Assembly: GCF_003268655.1 (NCBI RefSeq)
Contig: NZ_CP029642.1
Location: forward strand, 620,001-684,000
Direction of reading: 5' to 3'
DNA: 64,000 nucleotides
From: Arthrobacter dokdonellae
GTDB lineage: Bacteria; Actinomycetota; Actinomycetes; Actinomycetales; Micrococcaceae
Shown here: in pieces, positions 28,053-37,700 of the stretch
Layout of the letters: the number at the start of each line of letters is the position of its first letter
Position numbering within the stretch: position 1 is the stretch's first letter
Translations under genes and position numbers: made by a program
The notes under the pieces: generated by a model
The model's input: the letters and a program-made list of their open reading frames with translations, nothing else
What the model was told of the DNA's origin: nothing
Database searches by the model: none

Positions 28053-28129
28053 CGCGGGAATGTGGCCGTGCTTGAAAGTCTTTACACACATTGGTTGAGC
28101 GGGAGGGACGGGGCGCAGCCTCAGAACAC

Positions 28130-30205
28130 ATGAATGTCAAGAAACTCTTCAAGGGTCCCTTCATCTGGATCATTGTGGTGGTGGTGCTCATCGGCGCTGC
28201 CCTGGCCACGCTGACCGGGGGCGGACAGAGCAAGATCGACACCTCCGAGGCCCTGACACTGCTCAAGAACGACCAGGTGGTCTCCGCCAAGGTCTTTGGG
28301 TCCGAGGGCCGTGTGGACATGGTGCTGAAGAACGACTACACCACCGACAGCGGCACCAAGGCCGGCAAGGACGTGCAGTTCTACTACGGCGCCTACCGTG
28401 CCTCGACGCTCGTGGATGCCATCGACAACGCGGGACTGAAGTCCTTTGACGACCAGCCGGCCTCGAACAACTTCTGGTCCAGCATCCTCTCGCTGCTCAT
28501 CCCCTTTGTCCTGATCGGGCTGATCTTCTGGTTCCTGTTCTCCCGCATGCAGGGCGGTGGTTCCAAGGTCATGCAGTTCGGCAAGTCCAAGGCCAAGCTC
28601 ATCACCAAGGACCACCCGCAGGTCACGTTCAACGACGTGGCCGGTGCCGACGAGGCCGTGGAGGAACTTCACGAAATCAAGGAATTCCTGCAGGACCCGG
28701 GCAAGTTTGCCGCGGTGGGCGCGAAGATCCCCAAGGGCGTGCTGCTCTACGGTCCTCCCGGGACGGGCAAGACCCTGCTGGCGCGCGCCGTGGCCGGTGA
28801 ATCCGGGGTGCCGTTCTATTCGATCTCGGGCTCGGACTTTGTGGAAATGTTCGTCGGCGTGGGCGCCTCCCGTGTCCGCGACCTCTTCGAACAGGCCAAG
28901 ACCAACTCCCCGGCCATCATCTTTGTCGACGAGATCGACGCCGTGGGCCGCCACCGCGGCGCCGGCATTGGCGGAGGCAACGACGAACGTGAGCAGACCC
29001 TCAACCAGCTGCTCGTCGAAATGGACGGCTTTGACGTCAAGACCAACGTCATCCTCATCGCCGCCACCAACCGCCCCGATGTCCTGGACCCCGCACTGCT
29101 GCGCCCGGGACGCTTCGACCGGCAGATTCCCGTGGAGGCACCGGACCGCCTGGGCCGCGAGCAGATCCTGAAGGTCCACGCCAAGGGCAAGCCGATGGCG
29201 CCCGGCGTCGACCTTAACGCCGTGGCAAAAAAGACGCCAGGTTACACCGGCGCGGACCTGGCCAACGTCCTGAACGAGGCGGCCCTCCTGACGGCCCGAT
29301 CCAACGCCCAGCTCATCGACGACCGGGCCCTGGACGAGTCGATCGACCGCGTCATGGCCGGGCCGCAGAAACGCACGCGCGTCATGAAGGAACTCGAGCG
29401 CAAGATCACCGCCTACCACGAAGGCGGCCACGCGCTGGTGGCGGCGGCCATGCACAACACGGCCCCCGTCACCAAGATCACCATCCTGCCCCGCGGGCGC
29501 GCCCTGGGCTACACGATGGTGGTCCCCGAGGACGACAAATACTCGATCACCCGCAACGAGCTGCTGGACAACATGGCCTACGCCATGGGCGGACGCGTGG
29601 CGGAGGAAATCGTGTTCCACGACCCCTCCACCGGCGCCTCCAACGACATCGAGAAGGCCACCGGCACCGCCCGCGCCATGGTCACGCAGTACGGCATGAG
29701 CGAGCGCATTGGCGCGGTCAAGCTGGGCACGGGGGGCGGAGAGCCGTTCCTGGGCGCCAGCGCCGGCCACGACCGCGACTATTCCGAGTCGGTCGCCGCG
29801 GTCATCGACGACGAGGTCCGCAAGCTCATCGACCGGGCCCACGACGACGCGTACGAGGTCCTGATTGAGAACCGGGACGTCCTGGACCGGCTGGCCCTGG
29901 AACTGTTGGAGCGCGAGACGCTGAACCAGGCCGAAATCGCCGCGATCTTCTCCGACCTCCGCCGGCCCGTCCAGCGCGAGGTGTGGCTGTCCAAGGCCAC
30001 CCGGCCGGTCTCCGACGTGCCCCCTGTGATCACGGACAAGGAGCGCCGCGACGCCCTGGCCGCCGGCGAACCGGCACCGGATTCGCTGTCCCCGCAGGAG
30101 CAGCTGGCCGGCGCCCATCTGCAGGGTGACGTGGACGCGCCGGGCCGCATGCCGGGCATCGATTTGGGCAAGGGCGACGGCGAGCAGCTGCCCGGCCGGC
30201 GCTGA
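28130..30205 (+). CDS. ftsH: ATP-dependent zinc metalloprotease FtsH
   Basis: 691 residues. Two membrane helices ([17 protein letters not shown] and [15 protein letters not shown]) flank the extracytoplasmic loop. The AAA domain has Walker A GPPGTGKT (208-215), Walker B IIFVDEID and the pore [12 protein letters not shown] segment. The zinc site is HEGGH at 430-434. It degrades unneeded membrane and short-lived cytoplasmic proteins as a hexamer. The C-terminus has an extra ~50 residues rich in Pro, Asp and Gly, as in other actinobacteria. The ATG at 28130 ([11 protein letters not shown]) is set by homology; there is no good Shine-Dalgarno. Confidence 0.96.
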   Translation: MNVKKLFKGPFIWIIVVVVLIGAALATLTGGGQSKIDTSEALTLLKNDQVVSAKVFGSEGRVDMVLKNDYTTDSGTKAGKDVQFYYGAYRASTLVDAIDNAGLKSFDDQPASNNFWSSILSLLIPFVLIGLIFWFLFSRMQGGGSKVMQFGKSKAKLITKDHPQVTFNDVAGADEAVEELHEIKEFLQDPGKFAAVGAKIPKGVLLYGPPGTGKTLLARAVAGESGVPFYSISGSDFVEMFVGVGASRVRDLFEQAKTNSPAIIFVDEIDAVGRHRGAGIGGGNDEREQTLNQLLVEMDGFDVKTNVILIAATNRPDVLDPALLRPGRFDRQIPVEAPDRLGREQILKVHAKGKPMAPGVDLNAVAKKTPGYTGADLANVLNEAALLTARSNAQLIDDRALDESIDRVMAGPQKRTRVMKELERKITAYHEGGHALVAAAMHNTAPVTKITILPRGRALGYTMVVPEDDKYSITRNELLDNMAYAMGGRVAEEIVFHDPSTGASNDIEKATGTARAMVTQYGMSERIGAVKLGTGGGEPFLGASAGHDRDYSESVAAVIDDEVRKLIDRAHDDAYEVLIENRDVLDRLALELLERETLNQAEIAAIFSDLRRPVQREVWLSKATRPVSDVPPVITDKERRDALAAGEPAPDSLSPQEQLAGAHLQGDVDAPGRMPGIDLGKGDGEQLPGRR

Positions 30206-30225
30206 TTGCGGATAAGATCTCACCC

Positions 30226-30876
30226 GTGACCAATTTCGACGACGAACCGGACTCCGCAGCGCCCGGCACCCCGGGTGCCGGGCCGGGAGCAACCTCCGAC
30301 GGCTACGGCGGGAGCATGGACCTGCCGCGCATTGAGGCGGCGGTCCGCGAAATCCTGCTGGCGGTCGGGGAGGACCCCGGCCGCAGCGGCCTGGTGGACA
30401 CGCCCAAACGTGTTGCCAAGGCCTACGCCGAAATGTTTGCGGGCCTGCACCAGGATCCAGGGGAGGTCCTGGGCACCACCTTTGACATCTCCCACGAGGA
30501 GATGGTGCTGGTCAAGGACATCCCGTTCTACTCCACCTGCGAGCACCACCTGGTGCCGTTCCACGGCAGCGCCCACGTCGGCTACATTCCGTCGTCGGAC
30601 GGGCGGGTGACCGGGCTGAGCAAGCTGGCCCGGCTGGTGGACATCTATGCCAGACGACCGCAGGTCCAGGAACGCCTGACCAGCCAGATCGCGGACTCGC
30701 TGGTGCAACACCTCAAGCCACGTGGCGCCATTGTCGTCATTGAATGTGAACACATGTGCATGTCCATGCGGGGCGTGCGTAAACCAGGGGCCAAGACCGT
30801 CACCAGCGCGGTCCGCGGCCTGCTCCACGAGCCCGCAACCCGGGCCGAGGCCATGAGCCTGATTCTCGGAAGGTAA
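30226..30876 (+). CDS. folE: GTP cyclohydrolase I
   Basis: 216 residues. The family motifs are [20 protein letters not shown] (zinc Cys/His and substrate site), [20 protein letters not shown] and [15 protein letters not shown] with the second zinc Cys. It makes dihydroneopterin triphosphate from GTP, the first folate step. The GTG start has TAAGAT seven bases before it and no Shine-Dalgarno, so transcription may begin here and run through folP, folB and folK. Confidence 0.95.
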   Translation: MTNFDDEPDSAAPGTPGAGPGATSDGYGGSMDLPRIEAAVREILLAVGEDPGRSGLVDTPKRVAKAYAEMFAGLHQDPGEVLGTTFDISHEEMVLVKDIPFYSTCEHHLVPFHGSAHVGYIPSSDGRVTGLSKLARLVDIYARRPQVQERLTSQIADSLVQHLKPRGAIVVIECEHMCMSMRGVRKPGAKTVTSAVRGLLHEPATRAEAMSLILGR

Positions 30877-30882
30877 CACCCT

Positions 30883-31908
30883 ATGGATTCCCTCGCAGCC
30901 GCCCCGGGCACGGGCCCGGCCACCTCGCCCCTGCCCGTTCTCCGTGCACGCACCGCCATGGCATCGTTTGACCGCCTGCCCTCCGACCGCACCGTGGTCA
31001 TGGGCATCCTGAACTGCACCCCGGACTCCTTCAGCGACGGCGGGGAGTACAACTCCTTGGACACGGCCATCTCCCACGGGCTGCGCATGTTTTACGGTGG
31101 CGCGGACATCATCGACGTCGGCGGCGAATCAACGCGCCCCGGAGCCGAGGACGTGGCCGCGGCCGAGGAACAACGGCGCATCATGCCGGTGATCGAGGCC
31201 CTGACCAAGGCGGGCGCCCTGGTCAGCGTCGACACCCGCCACGCCTCCACCGCGGCCCTGGCACTCGACGCCGGCGCCGGCCTGATCAACGACGTCTCCG
31301 GCACGCATGTCCACCCGGACATGATCGCGCTGATCGCCGAGCGCCAGGTCCCGTATGTGCTCATGCACAGCCGCGGCGACTCCCGCTCCATGGACACGCT
31401 GACGCAGTACCACGACGTCGTCGAGGACGTGGTGCGCGAGCTCGCCGAGGTCCGGGAACGCTTCTACGCCGCCGGGGTCGCGCCGGAGAAGCTCATCCTG
31501 GACCCGGGGATCGGCTTTTCCAAGAACGCCGAGCAAAACTGGGAGCTGCTGGCCAACCTGGACCGCGTGGCCGAGCTGGGCAACAGGGTCCTGGTCGGCA
31601 CCTCCCGCAAGCGCTTCCTCGGCTCGCTGCTGACCACCGCCGGCAAGGCCGCGGCGCCCAAGGAGCGCGACGACGCGACCTCCGCCACCACCGCGCTGGC
31701 CGCAGCCCAGGGCATCTGGGGGGTCCGCGTGCACGACGTCGGCGCGAGCGTCGACGCCGCAAAGGTCGCCGCCCGGATGCTGGTGGGCAGGCGGAACCGC
31801 GAGGCCCGCCTCACGGAGCAGGGACAGCCGGCGCGGGCGGGGCAGGCACACGCCGAGCCGTCGCAGGCCGCCCAGGCGCAGCCGGAACCCGTACGGGCCG
31901 CCCTGTGA
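30883..31908 (+). CDS. folP: Dihydropteroate synthase
   Basis: 341 residues. Signatures: MGILNCTPDSFSDGG, DIIDVGGESTRPGAE, ILDPGIGFSKNAEQN and GTSRKRFLG, covering the pterin and pABA sites. It joins p-aminobenzoate to the pterin and is the sulfonamide target. Extra pieces are a ~25-residue N-terminal Ala/Pro stretch and a ~40-residue C-terminal tail rich in Ala, Gln and Pro, probably disordered. The ATG at 30883 has GGAAGG nine bases upstream, overlapping the end of folE. folB overlaps by 4 bases. Confidence 0.95.
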   Translation: MDSLAAAPGTGPATSPLPVLRARTAMASFDRLPSDRTVVMGILNCTPDSFSDGGEYNSLDTAISHGLRMFYGGADIIDVGGESTRPGAEDVAAAEEQRRIMPVIEALTKAGALVSVDTRHASTAALALDAGAGLINDVSGTHVHPDMIALIAERQVPYVLMHSRGDSRSMDTLTQYHDVVEDVVRELAEVRERFYAAGVAPEKLILDPGIGFSKNAEQNWELLANLDRVAELGNRVLVGTSRKRFLGSLLTTAGKAAAPKERDDATSATTALAAAQGIWGVRVHDVGASVDAAKVAARMLVGRRNREARLTEQGQPARAGQAHAEPSQAAQAQPEPVRAAL

Positions 31909-32276
31909 GCCGGCTGGACACCATCACGCTGACGGGCATCACCGCCATTGGCTACCACGGAGTTTTTGGGCATGAAAAACGGGACGGCCAGCCGTTCGTT
32001 GTGGACGCCGTCCTGCACACGGACGTATCCGCCGCCGCCGCTGCGGACGACCTCACGAAGACCGCCGACTACGGTGCCGTGGCCGAGACCATTGCCGGGC
32101 TCATCCGGGGCAAGTCGTTCGACTTGATTGAGACGCTGGCGGTGCGCACCGCCGAGGCGATCCTGGCCGGGTTCACGGCCGTGGAGGCCGTGGAAGTCAC
32201 CGTCCACAAGCCCAAGGCGCCCATCCAGGTCCCGTTTGGCGATGTGGGAATCAACGTCTTCCGGAGCCGTGCATGA
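31905..32276 (+). CDS. folB: Dihydroneopterin aldolase
   Basis: 123 residues, normal length. ITAIGYHGVFGHEKRDGQPF and the C-terminal VTVHKPKAPI with the catalytic Lys are the family marks. It cleaves dihydroneopterin to hydroxymethyl-dihydropterin. The GTG start overlaps the folP stop (GTGA) and its stop overlaps folK (ATGA), giving tight translational coupling. Confidence 0.94.
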   Translation: MSRLDTITLTGITAIGYHGVFGHEKRDGQPFVVDAVLHTDVSAAAAADDLTKTADYGAVAETIAGLIRGKSFDLIETLAVRTAEAILAGFTAVEAVEVTVHKPKAPIQVPFGDVGINVFRSRA

Positions 32277-32806
32277 CAGCCGCCCGCGCCCTGACGCGCG
32301 CGGTCCTGGCCCTCGGCAGCAACCTTGGCGAGCGCCAGGGCACGCTCTCCGCCGCGGTCGGCGACCTGGTGGACCGCCCCGAGGTGCGCCTCGTCGACGT
32401 GTCGCCCGTGGTGTCCACCAAGCCCGTGGGCGGCCCCGAGGGGCAGCCGGACTTCTTGAACATGGTGATCGCCGTGGACACCACGCTGGAACCGCTGGAA
32501 CTGCTCGCGCACTGCCACGCCGTCGAAAGTGCGCACCACCGGGAGCGGAAGGTGCGCTGGGGCCCCCGCACCCTGGACATTGACATCATCAGCTACGGGG
32601 ACGTGCACAGCAGGGACCCGGAACTGACCCTGCCGCACCCCCGGGCGGCCGAACGGGCGTTCGTGCTGTACCCGTGGGCGCTCATGGACCCCGGCGCGAC
32701 CTTGGACGGCCGTTCCGTAGCGGAACTTGCCGCCGCGGCGGCGGACATGCCCGGCCTTGGGCACGCCGAGCTGGAGCCCCTGGGTGGCGACGGCCAGCCG
32801 GTGTAA
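32273..32806 (+). CDS. folK: HPPK (hydroxymethyl-dihydropterin pyrophosphokinase)
   Basis: 177 residues. Signatures: LALGSNLGERQGTL, the loop VRWGPRTLDIDIISYG (Mg2+ Asp pair in DID) and LPHPRAAERAFVLYP. It pyrophosphorylates the pterin for folP. It starts in the folB stop (ATGA). It ends the folate enzymes of the run; the DUF3180 gene follows after 88 bases. Confidence 0.94.
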   Translation: MTAARALTRAVLALGSNLGERQGTLSAAVGDLVDRPEVRLVDVSPVVSTKPVGGPEGQPDFLNMVIAVDTTLEPLELLAHCHAVESAHHRERKVRWGPRTLDIDIISYGDVHSRDPELTLPHPRAAERAFVLYPWALMDPGATLDGRSVAELAAAAADMPGLGHAELEPLGGDGQPV

Positions 32807-32894
32807 ATCTGCCGGGCGCATGCCCCGCGCCGTCGTGCGGAATAAACTGTACGGTTGAGGAAAGCACACGGAGCGAGAAACGGGTGAGGCACAA

Positions 32895-33410
32895 ATGAGG
32901 AGCACAATGCGGACCATCCGGCCTGCATGGCTGGTGGTGGCAACGGTAGTCCTGGGCGTGGCCGGCTGGACCACCACGGAGCTCACCTCGCGCGCCAGCC
33001 TGCCGCTTCCCGTGCTGCCCTTCAGCTCACTGGCGACCATGGGCCTGATCGTGGTTGTCTGCCTGATCCTGGGGTTCAAGGTCCGCCACTGGCGCGACGG
33101 GCACCGCGACCGCGTCCTGGACCCCCTGGTGGCCGCCCGCACCCTGGTCCTGGCCCAAGCCTGCGCCTTCGCCGGCGCCGTGCTGCTCGGCTGGCACCTG
33201 GGCATCCTGGTGGACCAGCTGGACACGATCCCCCTGCGCGGGGACCTGGGCCCCATCTGGAACATCGCTGCCCTGGGCGGCGGAGGCATCGTCATGATCG
33301 TGGTCGGCCTGGTGGTGGAACGCTTCTGCAAGCTGCCGCCCGAAGACACCGACTCCGCAGCGCCGCCGCGCGAAAAGCCCGAAGGCCGCGGGAAGGAAGA
33401 ATTTGCCTAG
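32895..33410 (+). CDS. DUF3180 family membrane protein
   Basis: 171 residues with four hydrophobic helices (about residues 10-27, 43-60, 83-103 and 125-143) and a charged Pro/Lys-rich C-terminus. It matches the small DUF3180 proteins encoded after folK in many actinobacteria; function unknown. GGTGAGG lies upstream of the ATG at 32895, and AGGAG would serve a second ATG at 32907, so the exact start is open. The next gene starts 8 bases before the end. Confidence 0.75.
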   Translation: MRSTMRTIRPAWLVVATVVLGVAGWTTTELTSRASLPLPVLPFSSLATMGLIVVVCLILGFKVRHWRDGHRDRVLDPLVAARTLVLAQACAFAGAVLLGWHLGILVDQLDTIPLRGDLGPIWNIAALGGGGIVMIVVGLVVERFCKLPPEDTDSAAPPREKPEGRGKEEFA

Positions 33411-33996
33411 GCAATCGGGCCCGGCAGGCCAGGCCAGCGCGGCTGCGCCCGCCGTCGCGGTCCCGCCCGCGCCGGTCCCGCCCGCCCACGCCAGTGCCAT
33501 CGATCCCGAGGGTGTGGCGTTCCGGCGGGTCTCGGACAGGCTCACCACCTTGCGGCTGATCGAGCGCGGCCTCGGCGGGCTGGTCCTTGTGGCCATTTTC
33601 TCGCTCCCGCTGATCCTCACGCTGGCCGGCGTGTGGGACGCATACCCGGCATGGCTGGCCTGGGGACTGCCGGCCGCCGTCCTGGCCCTGGTGTTGTGGG
33701 TGCTGGCCCTGGTGCCGCGCCAGGTGCGTGCCATCGGCTATGCCGAACGCAACGACGACCTGCTGATCCGCCACGGCATCATGTTCCACCGCATCATGGT
33801 GGTTCCCTACGGGCGCATGCAGTATGTGGACGTCACCATGGGCCCGCTGGAGCGGGCGCTGGGCCTGAGCAGCGTCCACCTTCACACGGCCTCCCCGGGG
33901 ACCAACGCGGTCCTTTTCGGCGTGCCGGCGGCCGAGGCCGCACGGCTCCGCGAACAGCTCTCCGCCCGCGGTGAGGCGAAACTGGCGGGGCTGTGA
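33403..33996 (+). CDS. Bacterial PH-domain membrane protein (YdbS-like)
   Basis: 197 residues. A Pro/Ala-rich N-terminus is followed by two membrane helices (GGLVLVAIFSLPLILTLAGV and LAWGLPAAVLALVLWVLAL) and a bPH2 domain: RNDDLLIRHGIMFHRIMVVPYGRMQYVDV with the usual GPLERALGLSSVHLHT. Paired YdbS/YdbT-type genes occur together widely and influence membrane or cell-wall stress in Bacillus; the mechanism is unknown. The TTG at 33403, with GGAAGGAA just upstream, overlaps the previous gene. Its own stop overlaps the next start (GTGA). Confidence 0.8.
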   Translation: MPRQSGPAGQASAAAPAVAVPPAPVPPAHASAIDPEGVAFRRVSDRLTTLRLIERGLGGLVLVAIFSLPLILTLAGVWDAYPAWLAWGLPAAVLALVLWVLALVPRQVRAIGYAERNDDLLIRHGIMFHRIMVVPYGRMQYVDVTMGPLERALGLSSVHLHTASPGTNAVLFGVPAAEAARLREQLSARGEAKLAGL

Positions 33997-35690
33997 CCGG
34001 GACCACCCCCGCCGGCACCTTCCACACCGACAGCCCCGCGACCTGGCACCGCGTCCACCCCGTCTCGCCGCTGGTGCGCGGATGGGTGGCCGTGGCGGCC
34101 GTGCTGTTCATTTTTGGCCGCAACGCCCTCGATTCCCTGTTCACGGGAAGGCCGGGAAGTTCAGGGCTTTCCACCGGCGCGCCGCCCGCGGTCATCGCCG
34201 CCGTGGTAGGGGCCGCCGTCGTCGTCTTCGGCACCGGCTTCTTCCTGTCGTGGCGCTTCACCCGCTATCAGGTGACCGACGACCACGTCCACATCAACTC
34301 GGGCATCATCTTCCGCCAGCAGCGCCGCGCCCGGATCGACCGGGTCCAGTCCATCGACGTCGTCCAGCCGCTGCTGGCCCGCGCGTTTGGGCTGGCCGAA
34401 CTGAAATTTGACGTGGCCGACGGCGGGAAGTCTGCGTTCCGGCTCTCCTTCCTCAAGCTTGACGAGGCCAAGCGGCTCCGCGCCGCCATCCTGGCCCGCG
34501 CGGCCGGCGTCGCCGTGGACCCGGAGCAGCCGGACCAGGTCACCGAGGCGCCCGAACGGCACGTGCTGGCGCTGGGGCCCGGACGGATCATCGGCGCCAC
34601 CGTTTTCAGCAGCCTCAGCATCGTGACCGTGCTGGGCTTGGCCGGGGCCGTGTCCCTGTCCGTCTGGAGCGGGGAAATCGGGGTGTTCGTCGGCTTTATC
34701 CCCATCTTCATCGGCCTCGGCGCGTCCTACTGGAAGGCCATCACGGGCGACTTCAACTTCCGCGTGGCGCTCTCGCCCGACGGCGTCCGCCTCCACTACG
34801 GCATGCTCGAGACCCGGGCGCAGACCATACCGCCCGGCCGCGTCCAGGCGGTGGGCATCAGCCAGGGTCCCGTCTGGCGGCCCTTCGGCTGGTACCGGGT
34901 CCACGTCAACGTCGCCGGTTACGGGACCGACCGCTCCGACCACGGCAACCGGACCGTGCTGCTGCCCGCCGGCACGATGGAGGAGGTCATGGCGGTGCTG
35001 GCCCTGGTGTTCCCGGACCCCGGCGTGGACAACCCCTTCGACGTCTTCGCCGCCGGCCTGCGCGGCCCCGGGAACCGGCACGGCTTTGTCCACTCGCCGC
35101 GGTCCGCGCGGTGGATCGACCCGCTCGCGTGGCGCTACAACGCCTACCGGGCCACCTCCACGGCCCTGCTGTGCCGCCACGGGGTGGTCTTCCGGCGCCT
35201 CGAGGTGGTGCCGCACGAGCGGACCCAGTCGCTGAGCCTGCGCCAGGGACCCCTCATGGCGGCCCTGGGCCTGGTGGATTTTGAACTCCACTCCACCGCG
35301 GGCCCCGTCAAGCCGCTGGTGCACCACGTGGCGCTCGCCGCCGGACGCCGCCTTTTCGATGAACAGGCCGCCCGTGCCGCCACGGCCCGCCGCATCCACA
35401 GCTCCGAACATTGGCTGGCGCCCGTGGCGCAGCCCCCGGGAGCCCCCGGCAGCCCGGAGTTCCCTCGGCGGCTTTCCGGCCAATCGGCCGCGGGCGGCCT
35501 CGGCCTCCCTGACGCCGCCTACGGAAACCCCGGTCCCGCCGGCGGACCGGAGTTCCCTCGGCGGCTTTCCGGCCAATCGGCCGCGGGCGGCCTCGGCCTC
35601 CCTGACGCCGCCTACGGAAACCCCGGTCCGGCCGGCGGCCGTTCCCGGCATCAGTTGGACAACGCGCAGGAGAACGACCATGCCAATTAA
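33993..35690 (+). CDS. Bacterial PH-domain membrane protein (YdbT-like) with duplicated C-terminal tail
   Basis: 565 residues. It has repeated bPH2 domains between membrane helices: one near YQVTDDHVHINSGIIFRQ, a second around VALSPDGVRLHYGML, and a third around CRHGVVFRRLEVVPHERTQS. This is the YdbT layout and the partner of the preceding gene. The last ~70 residues are unlike the family: a 31-residue unit (PEFPRRLSGQSAAGG...) present twice in tandem and almost identical at DNA level (35454-35639). The 3' end overlaps the next gene by 11 bases. Confidence 0.8.
   Translation: MTGTTPAGTFHTDSPATWHRVHPVSPLVRGWVAVAAVLFIFGRNALDSLFTGRPGSSGLSTGAPPAVIAAVVGAAVVVFGTGFFLSWRFTRYQVTDDHVHINSGIIFRQQRRARIDRVQSIDVVQPLLARAFGLAELKFDVADGGKSAFRLSFLKLDEAKRLRAAILARAAGVAVDPEQPDQVTEAPERHVLALGPGRIIGATVFSSLSIVTVLGLAGAVSLSVWSGEIGVFVGFIPIFIGLGASYWKAITGDFNFRVALSPDGVRLHYGMLETRAQTIPPGRVQAVGISQGPVWRPFGWYRVHVNVAGYGTDRSDHGNRTVLLPAGTMEEVMAVLALVFPDPGVDNPFDVFAAGLRGPGNRHGFVHSPRSARWIDPLAWRYNAYRATSTALLCRHGVVFRRLEVVPHERTQSLSLRQGPLMAALGLVDFELHSTAGPVKPLVHHVALAAGRRLFDEQAARAATARRIHSSEHWLAPVAQPPGAPGSPEFPRRLSGQSAAGGLGLPDAAYGNPGPAGGPEFPRRLSGQSAAGGLGLPDAAYGNPGPAGGRSRHQLDNAQENDHAN
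35454..35639 (+). repeat. 93-bp tandem duplication in coding sequence
   Basis: Two adjacent 93-base units (35454-35546 and 35547-35639) differ only at their last positions. Each encodes 31 residues of the YdbT-like protein tail, so frame is kept. The near identity implies a recent duplication. The unit is rich in GGCC/CCGCGG-type inverted stretches, which hints at an inserted palindromic element that became coding. Confidence 0.9.
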
Positions 35691-36603
35691 GCCCGGCCGC
35701 CTTGGCATTGGAATCATCGGCGCCGGCAAGGTCGGCGCCGTGCTGGGGGCCGCCCTGCGCGCGGCGGGGCACGCCGTCGTCGGGGTTTCCGGCGTCTCGG
35801 AGGCGTCCCTGGAACGGGCGGAGCTGCTGCTGCCCGGGGTGCCGGTGCTGGAGATCGCGGACATCGTGGAGCGCTCGGAGCTGGTCCTGCTCGCCGTGCC
35901 GGACGATTCCCTGCCCGGGCTGGTCTCCGGGCTGGCGGCGACCGGCGCGTGGCAGACCGGGCAGCTAGTGGCGCATACCTCCGGCAGGTATGGCACCGGC
36001 GTGCTGGCGCCGGCCAAGGCGGCCGGCGCCATTCCCCTGGCACTGCACCCGGCCATGACGTTCACCGGCATGACCCTGGACCTCGCGCGCCTGGCCGACT
36101 GCTGCTTTGGCATCACGGCGGAGCCGGCCATGCTGCCCATCGCCCAGGCGCTGGTCGTGGAGATGGGAGCGGAGCCGGTGGTCATTGCCGAGGCCGACCG
36201 CGTCCTGTACCACGCATCGCTGGCGCATTCGGCCAACCACCTGGTCACCATCGTGGCCCAGGCAGCGCAGGTCCTCGGCGACATCGGGGTGGAGGCCCCC
36301 AACCAGGTGCTCGGCCCGCTGTTGCGCGCCGCGCTGGAGAATGCCCTGGCGTCGGGGGAATCGGCGCTGACCGGGCCGGTGGCGCGGGGCGATTCCGGCA
36401 CCGTCGCCGCGCATACGCAGGCCCTCCGCGAACACGCCCTGGACACCGGGTCCGCCGACATCCTCGACGCCTACGTGGCACTCTCCTCCGCCACGGCCGC
36501 CCGGGCGGCACGCCGCGGGCTGCTGTCCGCCGAGTCGTTCCTGGGCGTCCAGGCCGCCCTGACCGCGGACGACTCCGGGCCCTCCACCGGGCCGGGCGGC
36601 TGA
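35680..36603 (+). CDS. DUF2520 / Rossmann-like domain protein
   Basis: 307 residues. The N-terminal Rossmann domain ([21 protein letters not shown]) resembles F420:NADP oxidoreductase and pyrroline-5-carboxylate reductase types. The C-terminal helical DUF2520 domain has LHPAMTFTG and [15 protein letters not shown]. It is an NAD(P)-binding protein of unknown reaction, encoded directly before panC in many actinobacteria, which suggests but does not prove a role near pantothenate or ketopantoate metabolism. AGGAG seven bases before the ATG at 35680 fixes the start. Confidence 0.82.
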   Translation: MPIKPGRLGIGIIGAGKVGAVLGAALRAAGHAVVGVSGVSEASLERAELLLPGVPVLEIADIVERSELVLLAVPDDSLPGLVSGLAATGAWQTGQLVAHTSGRYGTGVLAPAKAAGAIPLALHPAMTFTGMTLDLARLADCCFGITAEPAMLPIAQALVVEMGAEPVVIAEADRVLYHASLAHSANHLVTIVAQAAQVLGDIGVEAPNQVLGPLLRAALENALASGESALTGPVARGDSGTVAAHTQALREHALDTGSADILDAYVALSSATAARAARRGLLSAESFLGVQAALTADDSGPSTGPGG

Positions 36604-36697
36604 CCCTTCCCCGCCGTCCCCGGCCCGGGGCGCCGGGGCCCGATTCAATCAACGTGCCGTAAACACTTGCCGCAAACAACCGATGAAAGAGATCGAC

Positions 36698-37618
36698 ATG
36701 GGCATCACCGTCGTTTCCACCATTGCCGAACTGAAGGCACGCAGCGCCAGTCTGCTGGCGGCCCGAGGCGGCGCCACCAGCGGCGGGACGCTGGGACTGG
36801 TGCCGACCATGGGCGCGCTCCACCCTGGCCACGCCGAACTGGCCAAGGCCGCCGTGGCGGCGAACGACGTCGTGGTGGCCAGTGTCTTTGTCAATCCGCT
36901 GCAGTTCGGCGACCCCGTGGACCTGGAGCGCTACCCGCGCACCGCGGAGGCCGACCTGGCCGTGCTCGACGCCGTCGGCGTGGACATCATGTTTGCCCCT
37001 CCGGTTCAGGAGATGTATCCGGACGGGGAACCTGCCGTGCGGGTCACGGCCGGGAAACTGGGGGAACTGTACGAGGGCGCGTCCCGGCCCGGGCACTTTG
37101 ACGGCGCCCTGACGGTGGTGGCCAAGCTCCTCCACGCGGGCCGTCCGGACACCGGACTGGCTCCGGCGGACGAAGCCGGGCGCCAGTCCTACCGCGCCTA
37201 CTTCGGCCAAAAGGACGCCCAGCAGCTGGCCCTGGTGCGGCGCATGGTGGCGGACCTGAATTTCCCCGTGGACATTGTGCCCGTGCCCATTGTGCGCGAC
37301 GGCGACGGCTTGGCCCTCTCCAGCCGGAACCGCTTCCTGTCAGCCGAGGAACGCAACGCCGCCCTGGTGCTTTCCCGCGCGCTGCGGCTGCTGCGCAGGC
37401 GTGCCGACGCGCACGAGCCCCTGGACATCCCCTCGGCCGAGGAACTGGTGCGCATGACGCGCGGCGTGGAACTGGACTATCTGGAGGTCGTGGACCCGGA
37501 CACGCTGGTGGTCCGGGCCGAAAACTGCCAGGACACTCCCTTCACCGGCCGCGCACTGGCACTTATCGCCGCCCGGGTCGGCCCCGTCCGCCTCATCGAC
37601 AACGTCACGCTCGGGTAG
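36698..37618 (+). CDS. panC: Pantothenate synthetase
   Basis: 306 residues. Signatures: [18 protein letters not shown] (HxGH nucleotidyl-transferase motif), [25 protein letters not shown] and DGLALSSRN. It condenses pantoate and beta-alanine with ATP. The ATG at 36698 ([12 protein letters not shown]) is preferred because AGAGA lies about six bases upstream; an ATG at 36683 lacks a ribosome site. It is followed by a degenerate copy of the family-A palindrome, where the accessory nucleoside unit begins on the other strand. Confidence 0.94.
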   Translation: MGITVVSTIAELKARSASLLAARGGATSGGTLGLVPTMGALHPGHAELAKAAVAANDVVVASVFVNPLQFGDPVDLERYPRTAEADLAVLDAVGVDIMFAPPVQEMYPDGEPAVRVTAGKLGELYEGASRPGHFDGALTVVAKLLHAGRPDTGLAPADEAGRQSYRAYFGQKDAQQLALVRRMVADLNFPVDIVPVPIVRDGDGLALSSRNRFLSAEERNAALVLSRALRLLRRRADAHEPLDIPSAEELVRMTRGVELDYLEVVDPDTLVVRAENCQDTPFTGRALALIAARVGPVRLIDNVTLG

Positions 37619-37640
37619 CGGGGCGCCTTGGGCCCACGCA

Positions 37641-37700
37641 GGATGATGAAACGGACATTTGAGGTCGATATATCGGGATCAATTCTCCGTTCCGTCATCC
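37641..37700. repeat. Palindromic intergenic repeat, family A copy 3 (diverged)
   Basis: The left half (GGATGATGAAACGG...TTTGAGGTC, 37641-37666) is close to the copies at 640 and 3672, and the centre GATATATC is kept. The right half has drifted (about seven mismatches in the arm). The right arm contains the stop and last six codons of the ribokinase gene. It lies between convergent panC and the ribokinase gene. Confidence 0.8.
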
